DNA of 12,459 bases from an uncultured bacterium (GTDB lineage: Bacteria; Actinomycetota; Coriobacteriia; Coriobacteriales; Coriobacteriaceae): assembly GCA_905215505.1 (NCBI GenBank), contig CAJMPU010000035.1, positions 1 to 12,459 on the forward strand, written 5' to 3'. The notes beneath the pieces were generated by a model. The model ran no database searches, had not been told where the DNA came from, and saw only the letters and a list, made by a program, of their open reading frames with translations. A program made the position numbers and the translations under genes. Position 1 is the stretch's first letter. Every line of letters begins with the position of its first letter. This document shows positions 1 to 5,468 of this stretch, in pieces.

Positions 1-63
1 ACTTGCAGCGACGGACCTCGGGACGCTCTTACACCACGTCTGCGCGCGCCACCGATCGACACG

Positions 64-120
64 TCAAATCACCTTAAATGTGGTCAAAATTACTGCTACT
101 AAAAGAGTATCAGTACTCAT
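64..120 (-). CDS. possible leader peptide rich in branched-chain residues (upstream of an unseen gene)
   Basis: A short frame on the minus strand starts with ATG at 120 and encodes MSTDTLLVAVILTTFKVI before TGA. Eight of its 18 residues are Leu, Val or Ile, and four more are Thr. This composition is typical of leader peptides that control branched-chain amino-acid operons by transcription attenuation. A TATAAA box on the minus strand (146-151) could be its -10 element, but I see no convincing -35 and no strong SD before the ATG. The controlled gene and any terminator would lie left of position 1, so the key evidence is missing. It could equally be a chance frame. Confidence 0.33.
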   Translation of the reverse strand: MSTDTLLVAVILTTFKVI

Positions 121-178
121 ATTTGATGTTTTTTGGCCACGGCTCTTTATAGACACCCTGCACAGCGACGGTGGTAGA

Positions 179-211
179 TTTCGGAACGTGTCCGTCAGCC
201 CCGTTCCGAAA
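179..211. repeat. 10-bp inverted repeat beside hairpin element copy 1
   Basis: TTTCGGAACG at 179-188 is the exact reverse complement of 202-211, with a 13-nt loop. No T-run follows on either strand, so it is not a standard terminator. It lies between the putative left-edge leader frame and hairpin element copy 1. Its role is unknown; it could be a regulator site or a decayed part of an older inverted duplication. Confidence 0.4.
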
Positions 212-243
212 AGCGAGCCGCATGCAACGGCCAAGCCACGACA

Positions 244-380
244 GGCCCCGGGAGAGCGGGGACACCGGCTTAGGTTTATCGCGAGTTCCGCACGAACAGG
301 AGGCCACTTAATGTGGCCTCCGTCGTGAGCAGGACTGTAGAGCAGGAAACCTAAGCCGGTGTCCCCGCTCTCCCGGGGCC
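244..380 (+). repeat. long hairpin element, copy 1 (conserved core, 34-bp perfect arms)
   Basis: Positions 244-277 are the perfect reverse complement of 347-380 (34 of 34). Between and including the last three bases of each arm lies a 75-nt core (275-349) that recurs almost unchanged in copies 2 and 3. The core begins TTTATCGCGAGTTCCGCACG and ends CTGTAGAGCAGGAAA. At its centre is a 9-bp hairpin, GGAGGCCAC/GTGGCCTCC (299-307/313-321), with loop TTAAT. The outer arms are GC-rich and differ from those of the other copies. The element begins 8 nt after the stop codon of the minus-strand gene that ends at 389. No T-run follows the outer stem, so it is not a normal intrinsic terminator. As RNA it would form a long near-double-stranded hairpin. 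Confidence 0.9.
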
Positions 381-388
381 GGCGGAAT

Positions 389-2581
389 TTAGTTGTTAAG
401 CATGCGGTCGAAGCTTCCCGAGTCGCCATCCCGATAGTCGGCGGTCATCAGAATCTCCTGCGGAATGCGCCCGCCCTCGCGCAGCACATTGCGGAACTGC
501 ACGCGCGTGACCATGGGCAGATCCTTGATCGTCGCCGCCAAGTTCTGCGGCACGCCCTGGTTGGCAGCCGCGGGCTCGCACTCGCCGCCGGCCTTCACGC
601 GACGCTTATGCTCGGCGAGCATGGCGCGGTACATGCCGGCATGCAGGCGAATCTCAACCACATTGGCATTGCGAGCCTGCTCGACGATGCGCGCGCCCTC
701 GCGGTCGATATCGCCCACGTAGTAGACGTAGTTAAAGCGATAGCCGATCTCAGCCAGATAATCGTCCAGGGCATGCAAGACGCTCGCCTTGCATCCGCCG
801 CCAAAAATCACGCCGCCCACCTTGATGCCAAAGAGCTTGGCGTGCTTGCGGCCACGCAGCAGCCTGACGATCTCGTCGTAGGTGTCCAGGTTCTCGACCA
901 TAATGAACGGCTTATCGGCGCCCAGCGTAAAGAAACCCGTAAAGTGAACGGGGCGGTTGGGGGCGACCTTAATCGCCTGCATGCTGATGCCCTTTTCGGT
1001 CATACGCCGAATTAGGCGCTCGCCGTGCTTGCCGTCAAAGGCCTTCTCATCGTTAAAAATCTGGTAGGCACGCTGGCGGCGCGAGGCAACCGGCGTATCG
1101 GCACCTCGGTTTTGCTCGATCCAAGCCTGGATGATTGCGATTTCCTCGGCAATCTTGCGGTTGGACATCTCGTTGTGCTGAGTGCGCTGCGGCGCCTTTT
1201 TGCCGTCCTTGCCCTCGACCTTAACAATTTGAGTCTGCTGCTCCTTGATCTTAGAGAGCGCCGTAGGCGTAGGGACAACTTTGAGCAGCTGCCTGCCCAA
1301 AACGCGGGCAAGGGCAAACGCCGATACCTCGCCGTGGACGGCCGACTCGGGCTGCTGGGTAGCACTATCAGCCGCGGCAGGCTCAGCCTGTGCATGAGGC
1401 TTACGCTTGGAATCTGCCCGGGTATTACGTTCCTGCTTGGGCGCAGACGAGCGCTTTTGCGGACGATCGGACTTGGCCTCCTTCGCCGGCTGGCGCTTGA
1501 CCTGATCCACCGGAGTCTCGGCCTTCTCATCTCCGTTTTGTGTCGCTGTCTTCTCGGCCGCGGCCTCGGCATTTGAGCCACGACCGCCGCGGTGACGACG
1601 ACGGCGGGGCTTGCCTGAGGCGCTCTCCCCAGCCTGCTTATCAGCGGTCTGTTGAGCTTTGACCTCAGTGTCAGCCGCAGGCTGCGACTCGGAAGGTTGC
1701 TGCTCGCGAGCCGCCGGCTCAACGGTTTTCTCGGTTTGTTCGGCCTTCTCGGCCTGAGCGGTCGAAGCCGGCTCGCCCTTCTCCTGACGCCTTACGGGAT
1801 ACGCGCGCCTCGCAAAACCACGCCCGGGACGGCATGAACCCGGAGCCTTCTTGGCAGACTCCTCAACATCGTCTGCAGCCTCGGAAGGCTCTTCAACCTC
1901 ATGCGCGACATCCTGCTGCGCAGCCTTAAAGTGGGCACCACGGCGACGCTGGGGCTCCTGGGCCTCCACGGGCTTTTGCTCCTTCGCGGGCCTCTGCGAA
2001 TCGGCAGCAACCTCGTTCTCAACAGCCTCGGCATCCGTCTCACCCTTTCGAGCAACGGCGCGACGGAAGCGCTCCTGCTGGGCGCGACGCTGCGCATCGC
2101 GCTTGCCACCCCCGCCAAAACCGCCGCGCCCTGCCTTGGCCGTAAAGGCACGCACGACGTTCTCATCGAGCAACTCATCGGTATCAACATGCTCACGCGG
2201 AGCAACTTCTTCCACAGCAGGCACGTCAGCGGAATCCTCGACGACAAAATCTTCGACGGACTCGGCAGGCTGCTCCTGGGCATCGCGGATCTCGACATTG
2301 ATGGTATAGAACGCCGGGCGCCCGTTAATGCCGCTGCCCTCGATCTTGGTCACGATATTTGCCGCGATAAGCTCATCGCGCATCGCCTTGGTATCGCATT
2401 CCTTATCGACGGAGCGGAAAATCTGCGCCAGCGCGCTCGACTTAATCTTGAGCGCCTTGCGGCAGAGCAGGTCGTAGGCAACCAGCTTGGCGCGCTCGGC
2501 AGAAAGCGACGTCTGGCTGCTCAGACGCTCAGCCAGAGCATCGACATTGTTTTGATTATCGGAATATACCGTCTTGGCCAC
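389..2581 (-). CDS. JetD/DUF2220-like TOPRIM protein with long disordered linker
   Basis: This gene encodes 730 residues from GTG at 2581. I chose that start because GAAAGGGG lies 4 nt upstream; the open frame runs on to 2734, but that would cross the cstA terminator. Residues 1-100 look like a compact helical or winged-helix domain. Residues 100-465 are low-complexity (Glu, Ala, Gln, Pro, Lys) with Arg-rich patches such as GKPRRRRHRGGRG (323-335). Residues 470-730 are folded. They carry VEN (E563), the glycine run GGGCKAS (594-600) and YVGDIDREG (D624, D626), which fit the acidic residues of a TOPRIM domain as found at the C-terminus of JetD, the nuclease of Wadjet anti-plasmid systems. The stretch SRRQRAYQIFNDEKAFDG before it also resembles JetD. 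No jetA, jetB or jetC lies nearby. A nucleic-acid-cleaving or binding role is inferred; the true function is unknown. Confidence 0.72.
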   Translation of the reverse strand: MAKTVYSDNQNNVDALAERLSSQTSLSAERAKLVAYDLLCRKALKIKSSALAQIFRSVDKECDTKAMRDELIAANIVTKIEGSGINGRPAFYTINVEIRDAQEQPAESVEDFVVEDSADVPAVEEVAPREHVDTDELLDENVVRAFTAKAGRGGFGGGGKRDAQRRAQQERFRRAVARKGETDAEAVENEVAADSQRPAKEQKPVEAQEPQRRRGAHFKAAQQDVAHEVEEPSEAADDVEESAKKAPGSCRPGRGFARRAYPVRRQEKGEPASTAQAEKAEQTEKTVEPAAREQQPSESQPAADTEVKAQQTADKQAGESASGKPRRRRHRGGRGSNAEAAAEKTATQNGDEKAETPVDQVKRQPAKEAKSDRPQKRSSAPKQERNTRADSKRKPHAQAEPAAADSATQQPESAVHGEVSAFALARVLGRQLLKVVPTPTALSKIKEQQTQIVKVEGKDGKKAPQRTQHNEMSNRKIAEEIAIIQAWIEQNRGADTPVASRRQRAYQIFNDEKAFDGKHGERLIRRMTEKGISMQAIKVAPNRPVHFTGFFTLGADKPFIMVENLDTYDEIVRLLRGRKHAKLFGIKVGGVIFGGGCKASVLHALDDYLAEIGYRFNYVYYVGDIDREGARIVEQARNANVVEIRLHAGMYRAMLAEHKRRVKAGGECEPAAANQGVPQNLAATIKDLPMVTRVQFRNVLREGGRIPQEILMTADYRDGDSGSFDRMLNN

Positions 2582-2615
2582 GGGGCCCCTTTCATATGCA
2601 CACATATACGTCCAT

Positions 2616-2645
2616 ATGGTACAACGCACGAGCCTATCCACGCAA
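2616..2645 (-). promoter_or_regulatory. candidate promoter of the TOPRIM gene
   Basis: On the minus strand, TTGCGT (2640-2645) and TACCAT (2616-2621) are 18 nt apart and fit a loose -35/-10 pair (TTGnnn, TAnnnT). Transcription would begin near 2609, giving an untranslated leader of about 28 nt before the GTG at 2581. Two CATATG palindromes (2593-2598 and 2613-2618) lie in this region and could be part of a regulator site. The call rests on motif spacing only. Confidence 0.35.
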
Positions 2646-2686
2646 AACATCTGCGAGAACGCCCTTGCACCACCTGTTATCACAAG

Positions 2687-2724
2687 AAAAAAGACCGGGT
2701 CCGCTTGATTGCGGACCCGGTCTT
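2687..2724 (-). terminator. intrinsic terminator of cstA
   Basis: AAGACCGGGTCCGC (2691-2704) pairs perfectly over 14 bp with 2711-2724 around a 6-nt loop. On the minus strand the stem is followed by a run of T (the A-run 2687-2692 on the plus strand). It lies 40 nt after the cstA stop codon, which is a normal terminator position. It also shows that the TOPRIM gene is a separate transcription unit. Confidence 0.9.
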
Positions 2725-2764
2725 TCCGAGTCAAATAGATGGGAGATTCAACCCGTCCGACCGA

Positions 2765-4654
2765 CTAGGCCTTAGCGGCCTCGGCGTCGGCAGGAGCCTC
2801 AGCGGCAGCGGTGCGACCGTACTCGGCCTTGCCCATCTCGGACCACTCGGGCTCCTCGTCGGGCATGGAGCCGGCCTCCTTGCCGAAGAACTCCTTGAGA
2901 CAGTTGACGGCAACGATGAGGCCCAGGACCATCAGCAGGACGGCGAAAACGAGCTGCAGGCCCTTGGTGGCGGCGACGGAGACGGCGGCCGTGGTGGCGG
3001 TAGCCGGGATGGTGCCGAAGAAGCCGTAAGCCTGGACAGCGGTCATGCAGCCCATGGCGCTCTGGACCAGCGAGGTGAAGGTGCAGCAGAGCAGGAAGGC
3101 GACGGGCACGTAGAGCATCCAGCCCTTGCGGCCGGTGCACTTGCAGAACACGGCGAGGGTGATCATGGTCATGCCGCCGAGCAGCTGGTTGGAAGCACCA
3201 AAGAGCGGCCAGATGTTGGCATAGCCGCCAAAGGCGAGGGCGAGACCGGGAAGCAGGGTGACGACCGTGGCGAACCAGGGGTTGCCGAGAACCTTCATGT
3301 AGCCGGCCTTGGACTCGATGGCCAGGGCGTCGTTGGTCTGGGCAAAGAACTCGGAGAACGAGGTGCGGGCGATGCGGGCGACGGCATCGAGCGAGGTCAG
3401 GGCCAGAGCGGAGACGTTCATGGTCATGAAGACGGTAGCGAGCGTGCCGTCAACACCGAAGGCCTGCATACCGCGGGAGATACCAGCGGCGAAGATCTGG
3501 AACGGGGTGGAAGCGACGCCGGCGTTGAGGGCACCAGTGCCGGCGGTGTTCATATCGGAGAACATGATGCCGGCGACGATGATGGCAAGGATGCCGACGA
3601 AGGACTCGACGATCATGGCGCCATAACCGACCTTGACGGCGTCCTGCTCCTTCTCGACCTGCTTGGAGGAGGTACCAGAAGAAACGAGGCTGTGAAAGCC
3701 GGAGAGGGCACCGCAGGCAACGGAAACAAACAGGACCGGGAACATCATGCCAGAAGCGCTGGAGAAGCCGGTAAAGGCCGGAGCGGTGATGCTGGCCTGG
3801 CCGTTAACACCCAGGACGACGATACCGAGGACAGCGCAGGCGATCATGACGATCATCATGATGGAAGTGAGGTAGTCGCGAGGGGTCTTGAGCATCTGGA
3901 TGGGCATGGCGCCAGCAAAGACCAGGTAGACCATGACGACGGCGAACCACTGGAACTTATCCAGGTAGACCGGGAACTGCATACCGACGGCGAACATGAG
4001 AACCATGAGGACCACGCCGGTGACGAACTCGGTAGCACCGGTGAGGTTGAACTTCTTCTGGGCCCAACCAAAGGCGATAGCGACGAAGGTGAACAGGATG
4101 GAGATGGTACCAGCGCAGCCGGCGGCATAGGACTTGGTGAAGTCGATGGCACCGGTAGCAGCACCAGAAGCGTCAACGGCCGGGGTGAACATGAACGTCT
4201 TGCAGACCATGTCGGTGAAGGCGGCGATGACGATGATGCAGAACAGCCAGCAGAACAGCAGGAACAGGCGACGGCCGGTCTTGCCGATGTACTTCTCGAT
4301 GAGCTGAGCGAGCGACTTGCCGTTGTTCTTCATCGAAGCGTACAGAGCACCAAAGTCGTGGACGGCGCCAAAGAAGATGCCGCCGACGAGGACCCAGAGC
4401 ACGACGGGCAGCCAGCCAAAGGCCATGGCGACGATCGTACCCGTGACAGGGCCAGCACCGCAGATCGAGCTGAACTGGTGCGAGAACGCGGTAAAGGCGG
4501 AGACGGGCGAGAAGCTCTTGCCGTCCTTCATGCGCTTGGCCGGCGTGAGGGCCTCTTTGTCAACGCCCCACTTGTTGGCCAGCCAGCGGCCGTAGCCCAG
4601 ATAGCCGCAGGCGAGCACCGCCGCGGCCACAACCATGAGCAAAACTCCGTTCAT
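2765..4654 (-). CDS. cstA: CstA/BtsT-family transporter (carbon starvation protein)
   Basis: A 629-residue membrane protein made almost entirely of hydrophobic helices (about 15 or more). Family signatures include SHQFSSICGAGPVTGTI (58-74), AVHDFGALYASMKNNGKS (97-114) and NQLLGGMTM late in the protein. Characterised members of this family import pyruvate in enterobacteria, and peptide uptake has also been proposed; the substrate here is not shown by sequence. The length is somewhat below the roughly 700 residues of the E. coli proteins. The ATG at 4654 has an excellent SD (AGGAGG within 4661-4667) 6 nt upstream. The C-terminus is a short Ala/Glu-rich cytoplasmic tail. The gene stands alone, closed by a terminator at 2687-2724 and preceded by a leader of about 235 nt with a second terminator, so its expression is probably controlled by attenuation. 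Confidence 0.95.
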   Translation of the reverse strand: MNGVLLMVVAAAVLACGYLGYGRWLANKWGVDKEALTPAKRMKDGKSFSPVSAFTAFSHQFSSICGAGPVTGTIVAMAFGWLPVVLWVLVGGIFFGAVHDFGALYASMKNNGKSLAQLIEKYIGKTGRRLFLLFCWLFCIIVIAAFTDMVCKTFMFTPAVDASGAATGAIDFTKSYAAGCAGTISILFTFVAIAFGWAQKKFNLTGATEFVTGVVLMVLMFAVGMQFPVYLDKFQWFAVVMVYLVFAGAMPIQMLKTPRDYLTSIMMIVMIACAVLGIVVLGVNGQASITAPAFTGFSSASGMMFPVLFVSVACGALSGFHSLVSSGTSSKQVEKEQDAVKVGYGAMIVESFVGILAIIVAGIMFSDMNTAGTGALNAGVASTPFQIFAAGISRGMQAFGVDGTLATVFMTMNVSALALTSLDAVARIARTSFSEFFAQTNDALAIESKAGYMKVLGNPWFATVVTLLPGLALAFGGYANIWPLFGASNQLLGGMTMITLAVFCKCTGRKGWMLYVPVAFLLCCTFTSLVQSAMGCMTAVQAYGFFGTIPATATTAAVSVAATKGLQLVFAVLLMVLGLIVAVNCLKEFFGKEAGSMPDEEPEWSEMGKAEYGRTAAAEAPADAEAAKA

Positions 4655-4689
4655 TACATTTCCTCCTCTAAAAAGAACTTCCTAGACAT

Positions 4690-4728
4690 AAAAAATGAGG
4701 GCCGTCGGTTGCGCTCGACGGCCCTCAT
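4690..4728 (-). terminator. intrinsic terminator inside the cstA leader (attenuator)
   Basis: ATGAGGGCCGTCG (4695-4707) pairs perfectly over 13 bp with 4716-4728, with an 8-nt loop. On the minus strand the stem runs into six T residues (A-run 4690-4695). It lies downstream of the cstA promoter and 35 nt before the cstA start codon, on the same strand. It would therefore stop transcription before cstA unless an alternative fold forms. A possible antiterminator pairs GGCGGC (4737-4742 complement) with GCCGTC in the 5' half of the terminator (4701-4706 complement), 6 bp including one G-U. Confidence 0.85.
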
Positions 4729-4740
4729 CTTCATCAGCCG

Positions 4741-4816
4741 CCCGTTATCGTACGGGCTAGCTGTATGTGCTAACCCGCATCAGATAATTACTACGCTGAT
4801 AATGTTTAGCTGATGC
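4741..4816 (-). promoter_or_regulatory. mutually exclusive hairpins between leader peptide and attenuator
   Basis: In the cstA leader RNA three small stems can form before the terminator. A 7-bp stem joins 4810-4816 with 4777-4783 and encloses the Ile/Val codons of the leader frame. An 8-bp stem (one G-U) joins 4769-4776 with 4754-4761. A 5-bp stem joins 4752-4756 with 4741-4745 and shares three bases with the previous one, so the two compete. A ribosome paused on the leader frame would disrupt the first stem. This is the logic expected of an attenuator, but the folding has not been computed. Confidence 0.45.
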
Positions 4817-4824
4817 GTGAACAT
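4780..4824 (-). CDS. Ile/Val-rich leader peptide of cstA
   Basis: A 14-codon frame encodes MFTHQLNIISVVII and ends in TGA. Six of its last seven residues are Ile or Val, the pattern of a ribosome-stalling leader peptide. An SD-like AGAGGA lies about 10 nt before the ATG at 4824. An in-frame ATG at 4848 would extend it to 22 residues (adding MIEEDFLD) but has a poorer ribosome site. The frame lies between the cstA promoter and the intrinsic terminator, as in classical attenuators of branched-chain amino-acid genes. That a CstA transporter would respond to Ile/Val supply is unusual but logical if it imports pyruvate, the precursor of valine and leucine. The evidence is position and composition only. 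Confidence 0.52.
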   Translation of the reverse strand: MFTHQLNIISVVII

Positions 4825-4896
4825 GTCTAAAAAATCCTCTTCAATCATGATGCGAACGATCCGTGCGTGTTCACATCCCCCAGTGGTTGAAAAAGG

Positions 4897-4925
4897 AGTA
4901 TGAAACTTTAGTTACCTAAAGTCAA
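4897..4925 (-). promoter_or_regulatory. cstA promoter
   Basis: On the minus strand, TTGACT (4920-4925) and CATACT (4897-4902) are separated by exactly 17 nt. The -35 is nearly perfect and the -10 matches four of six consensus bases. Upstream DNA (about 4926-4975) is AT-rich. Transcription should begin near 4890, leaving a leader of about 235 nt before cstA. Confidence 0.65.
4905..4922. promoter_or_regulatory. 18-bp palindrome in the cstA promoter spacer (operator)
   Basis: ACTTTAG and CTAAAGT form a perfect 7-bp inverted repeat around TTAC. It fills the space between the -35 and -10 boxes and overlaps the -35 by three bases. A dimeric repressor, or a MerR-type activator, bound here would directly affect polymerase. 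The half-site does not match a regulator I can name with confidence. Confidence 0.55.
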
Positions 4926-4944
4926 CGCAAATTTGTAATGAATT

Positions 4945-4974
4945 TTCAACTATTTTTGAATTTCTCGGTATAAA
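4945..4974 (+). promoter_or_regulatory. candidate divergent promoter reading into hairpin element copy 2
   Basis: TTCAAC (4945-4950) and TATAAA (4969-4974) are 18 nt apart on the plus strand. Transcription would begin near 4981 and reach hairpin element copy 2 about 43 nt later. The region is AT-rich, so chance matches are likely. No plus-strand protein gene follows. Confidence 0.3.
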
Positions 4975-5023
4975 ACGCCATTGACCTCGGACTTTACCCA
5001 ACAAAAGTTTTTGCATGAGAGAT

Positions 5024-5159
5024 GCCCCTCGGGAGCGGGCGGGCGTATACAAGGTTTCCTGCTCTACAGTCCTGCTCGCACGGAGAGCACATTAAGTGCT
5101 CTCCGGCTCGTGCGGAACTCGCGATAAACCTTGTATACGCCCGCCCGCTCCCGAGGGGC
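5024..5159 (-). repeat. long hairpin element, copy 2 (inverted relative to copies 1 and 3)
   Basis: Positions 5024-5057 are the perfect reverse complement of 5126-5159 (34 of 34). The 74-nt core (5055-5128) is the same as in copies 1 and 3 but in the opposite orientation. It differs mainly in and beside the central hairpin, which here is GGAGAGCAC/GTGCTCTCC instead of GGAGGCCAC/GTGGCCTCC. The two changed positions are compensated on the other strand, so pairing is kept. The arms share only general features with copy 1 (outer CCCC, a CGGGAG-like stretch, GG next to the core). Unlike the other copies it does not lie directly behind an intact gene. Confidence 0.9.
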
Positions 5160-5170
5160 TCCCATCCCAA

Positions 5171-5191
5171 ATGCGGAGCAAAGCTCCGCAT
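5171..5191 (+). terminator. short hairpin after element copy 2, possible weak terminator
   Basis: ATGCGGAGC (5171-5179) pairs perfectly with GCTCCGCAT (5183-5191) around AAA. On the plus strand a pyrimidine-rich stretch, TCTTTTCTTTC, follows after 5 nt, but there is no tight T-run. It could end a transcript crossing copy 2, or it could be a remnant of the rearrangement that produced this region. Confidence 0.35.
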
Positions 5192-5288
5192 GCCATCTTT
5201 TCTTTCAGCTAAAGCACGCCGGAAATTCGACGCTGGCTTGTTAACCTTGCTGGACGTTGTCGACGCCGATCCAGCTCAGAAGCTATAT
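5192..5288 (+). pseudogene. decayed inverted fragment of the tsaD 3' end
   Basis: Read on the plus strand, this stretch encodes ARRKFDAG (5214-5237) and later LDVVDADP (5250-5273), then AQKL. The intact tsaD on the other strand ends ARRKFDRG, then FDVDADPNMTL and stop. About 14 of 23 aligned residues agree, with a one-codon insertion, and the stop is replaced by TAT (5286-5288). DNA similarity is also visible (for example AAATTCGAC and GCCGATCC in both). The fragment has no start codon of its own and is cut off at the flank of hairpin copy 2. It is the mirror image of the true tsaD end with hairpin copy 3 between them: ARRKFD lies 86-88 nt from the nearest arm on both sides. I read it as a non-functional product of an inverted duplication. 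Confidence 0.68.
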
Positions 5289-5301
5289 CGATACAGAAAG
5301 G

Positions 5302-5454
5302 TCCCCGGCGCTGCCCGGGCGCCAACGGCCGCATATGAACTTTATCGCGAGTTCCGCACGAACAGGAGGCCACTTAATGTGGCCTCCGTCGTGAGCAGGA
5401 CTGTAGAGCAGGAAAGTTCATATGCGGCCGTTGGCGCCCGGGCAGCGCCGGGGA
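5302..5454 (+). repeat. long hairpin element, copy 3 (42-bp perfect arms)
   Basis: Positions 5302-5343 are the perfect reverse complement of 5413-5454 (42 of 42). The 75-nt core (5341-5415) appears identical to copy 1, in the same orientation. The arms are unrelated in detail to those of copies 1 and 2 and contain GGCGCTGCCCGGGCGCC, itself partly palindromic. Outside the arms, AAAGGT (5297-5302) is mirrored by ACCTTT (5459-5464), and the mirror continues into tsaD sequence on both sides. It begins 14 nt after the tsaD stop and is the only strong structure at the end of the six-gene operon, so it may define the mRNA 3' end. No T-run follows the outer stem. Confidence 0.92.
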
Positions 5455-5468
5455 TCGCACCTTTGCGG

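Noticed and set aside
1..63. T-box-like motif at the left edge (GGTGGCGCGCG on the minus strand)
   Set aside because: It lacks the central bases of the T-box consensus and I could not place a specifier stem or a terminator in the available sequence.
64..429. 121-codon minus-strand frame through hairpin copy 1
   Set aside because: It runs through the repeat core and overlaps the end of the TOPRIM gene; the core happens to be open in this frame. Such frames are likely to be annotated falsely as recurring small proteins.
2582..2734. N-terminal extension of the TOPRIM gene to 2734
   Set aside because: It would begin within the cstA terminator region and adds residues with no recognisable fold; a GTG with an SD at 2581 explains the gene better.
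1901..4813. 970-codon open frame on the plus strand
   Set aside because: It lies antisense to cstA and the TOPRIM gene, crosses the cstA terminator, and has a Gly/Glu/Asp/His-rich composition typical of the reverse frame of a GC-rich membrane protein gene.
244..5454. Hairpin elements as standard intrinsic terminators
   Set aside because: None of the outer stems is followed by a T-run, and the loop is a conserved structured core of about 75 nt, unlike a terminator loop.
244..5454. Hairpin elements as classic miniature inverted-repeat transposons
   Set aside because: Their outermost ends are not conserved between copies and I see no target-site direct duplications or transposase gene; the conserved part is the centre.
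5024..5454. CRISPR array
   Set aside because: There are only two nearby copies, in opposite orientation, separated by unique sequence of unsuitable length, and no cas genes.
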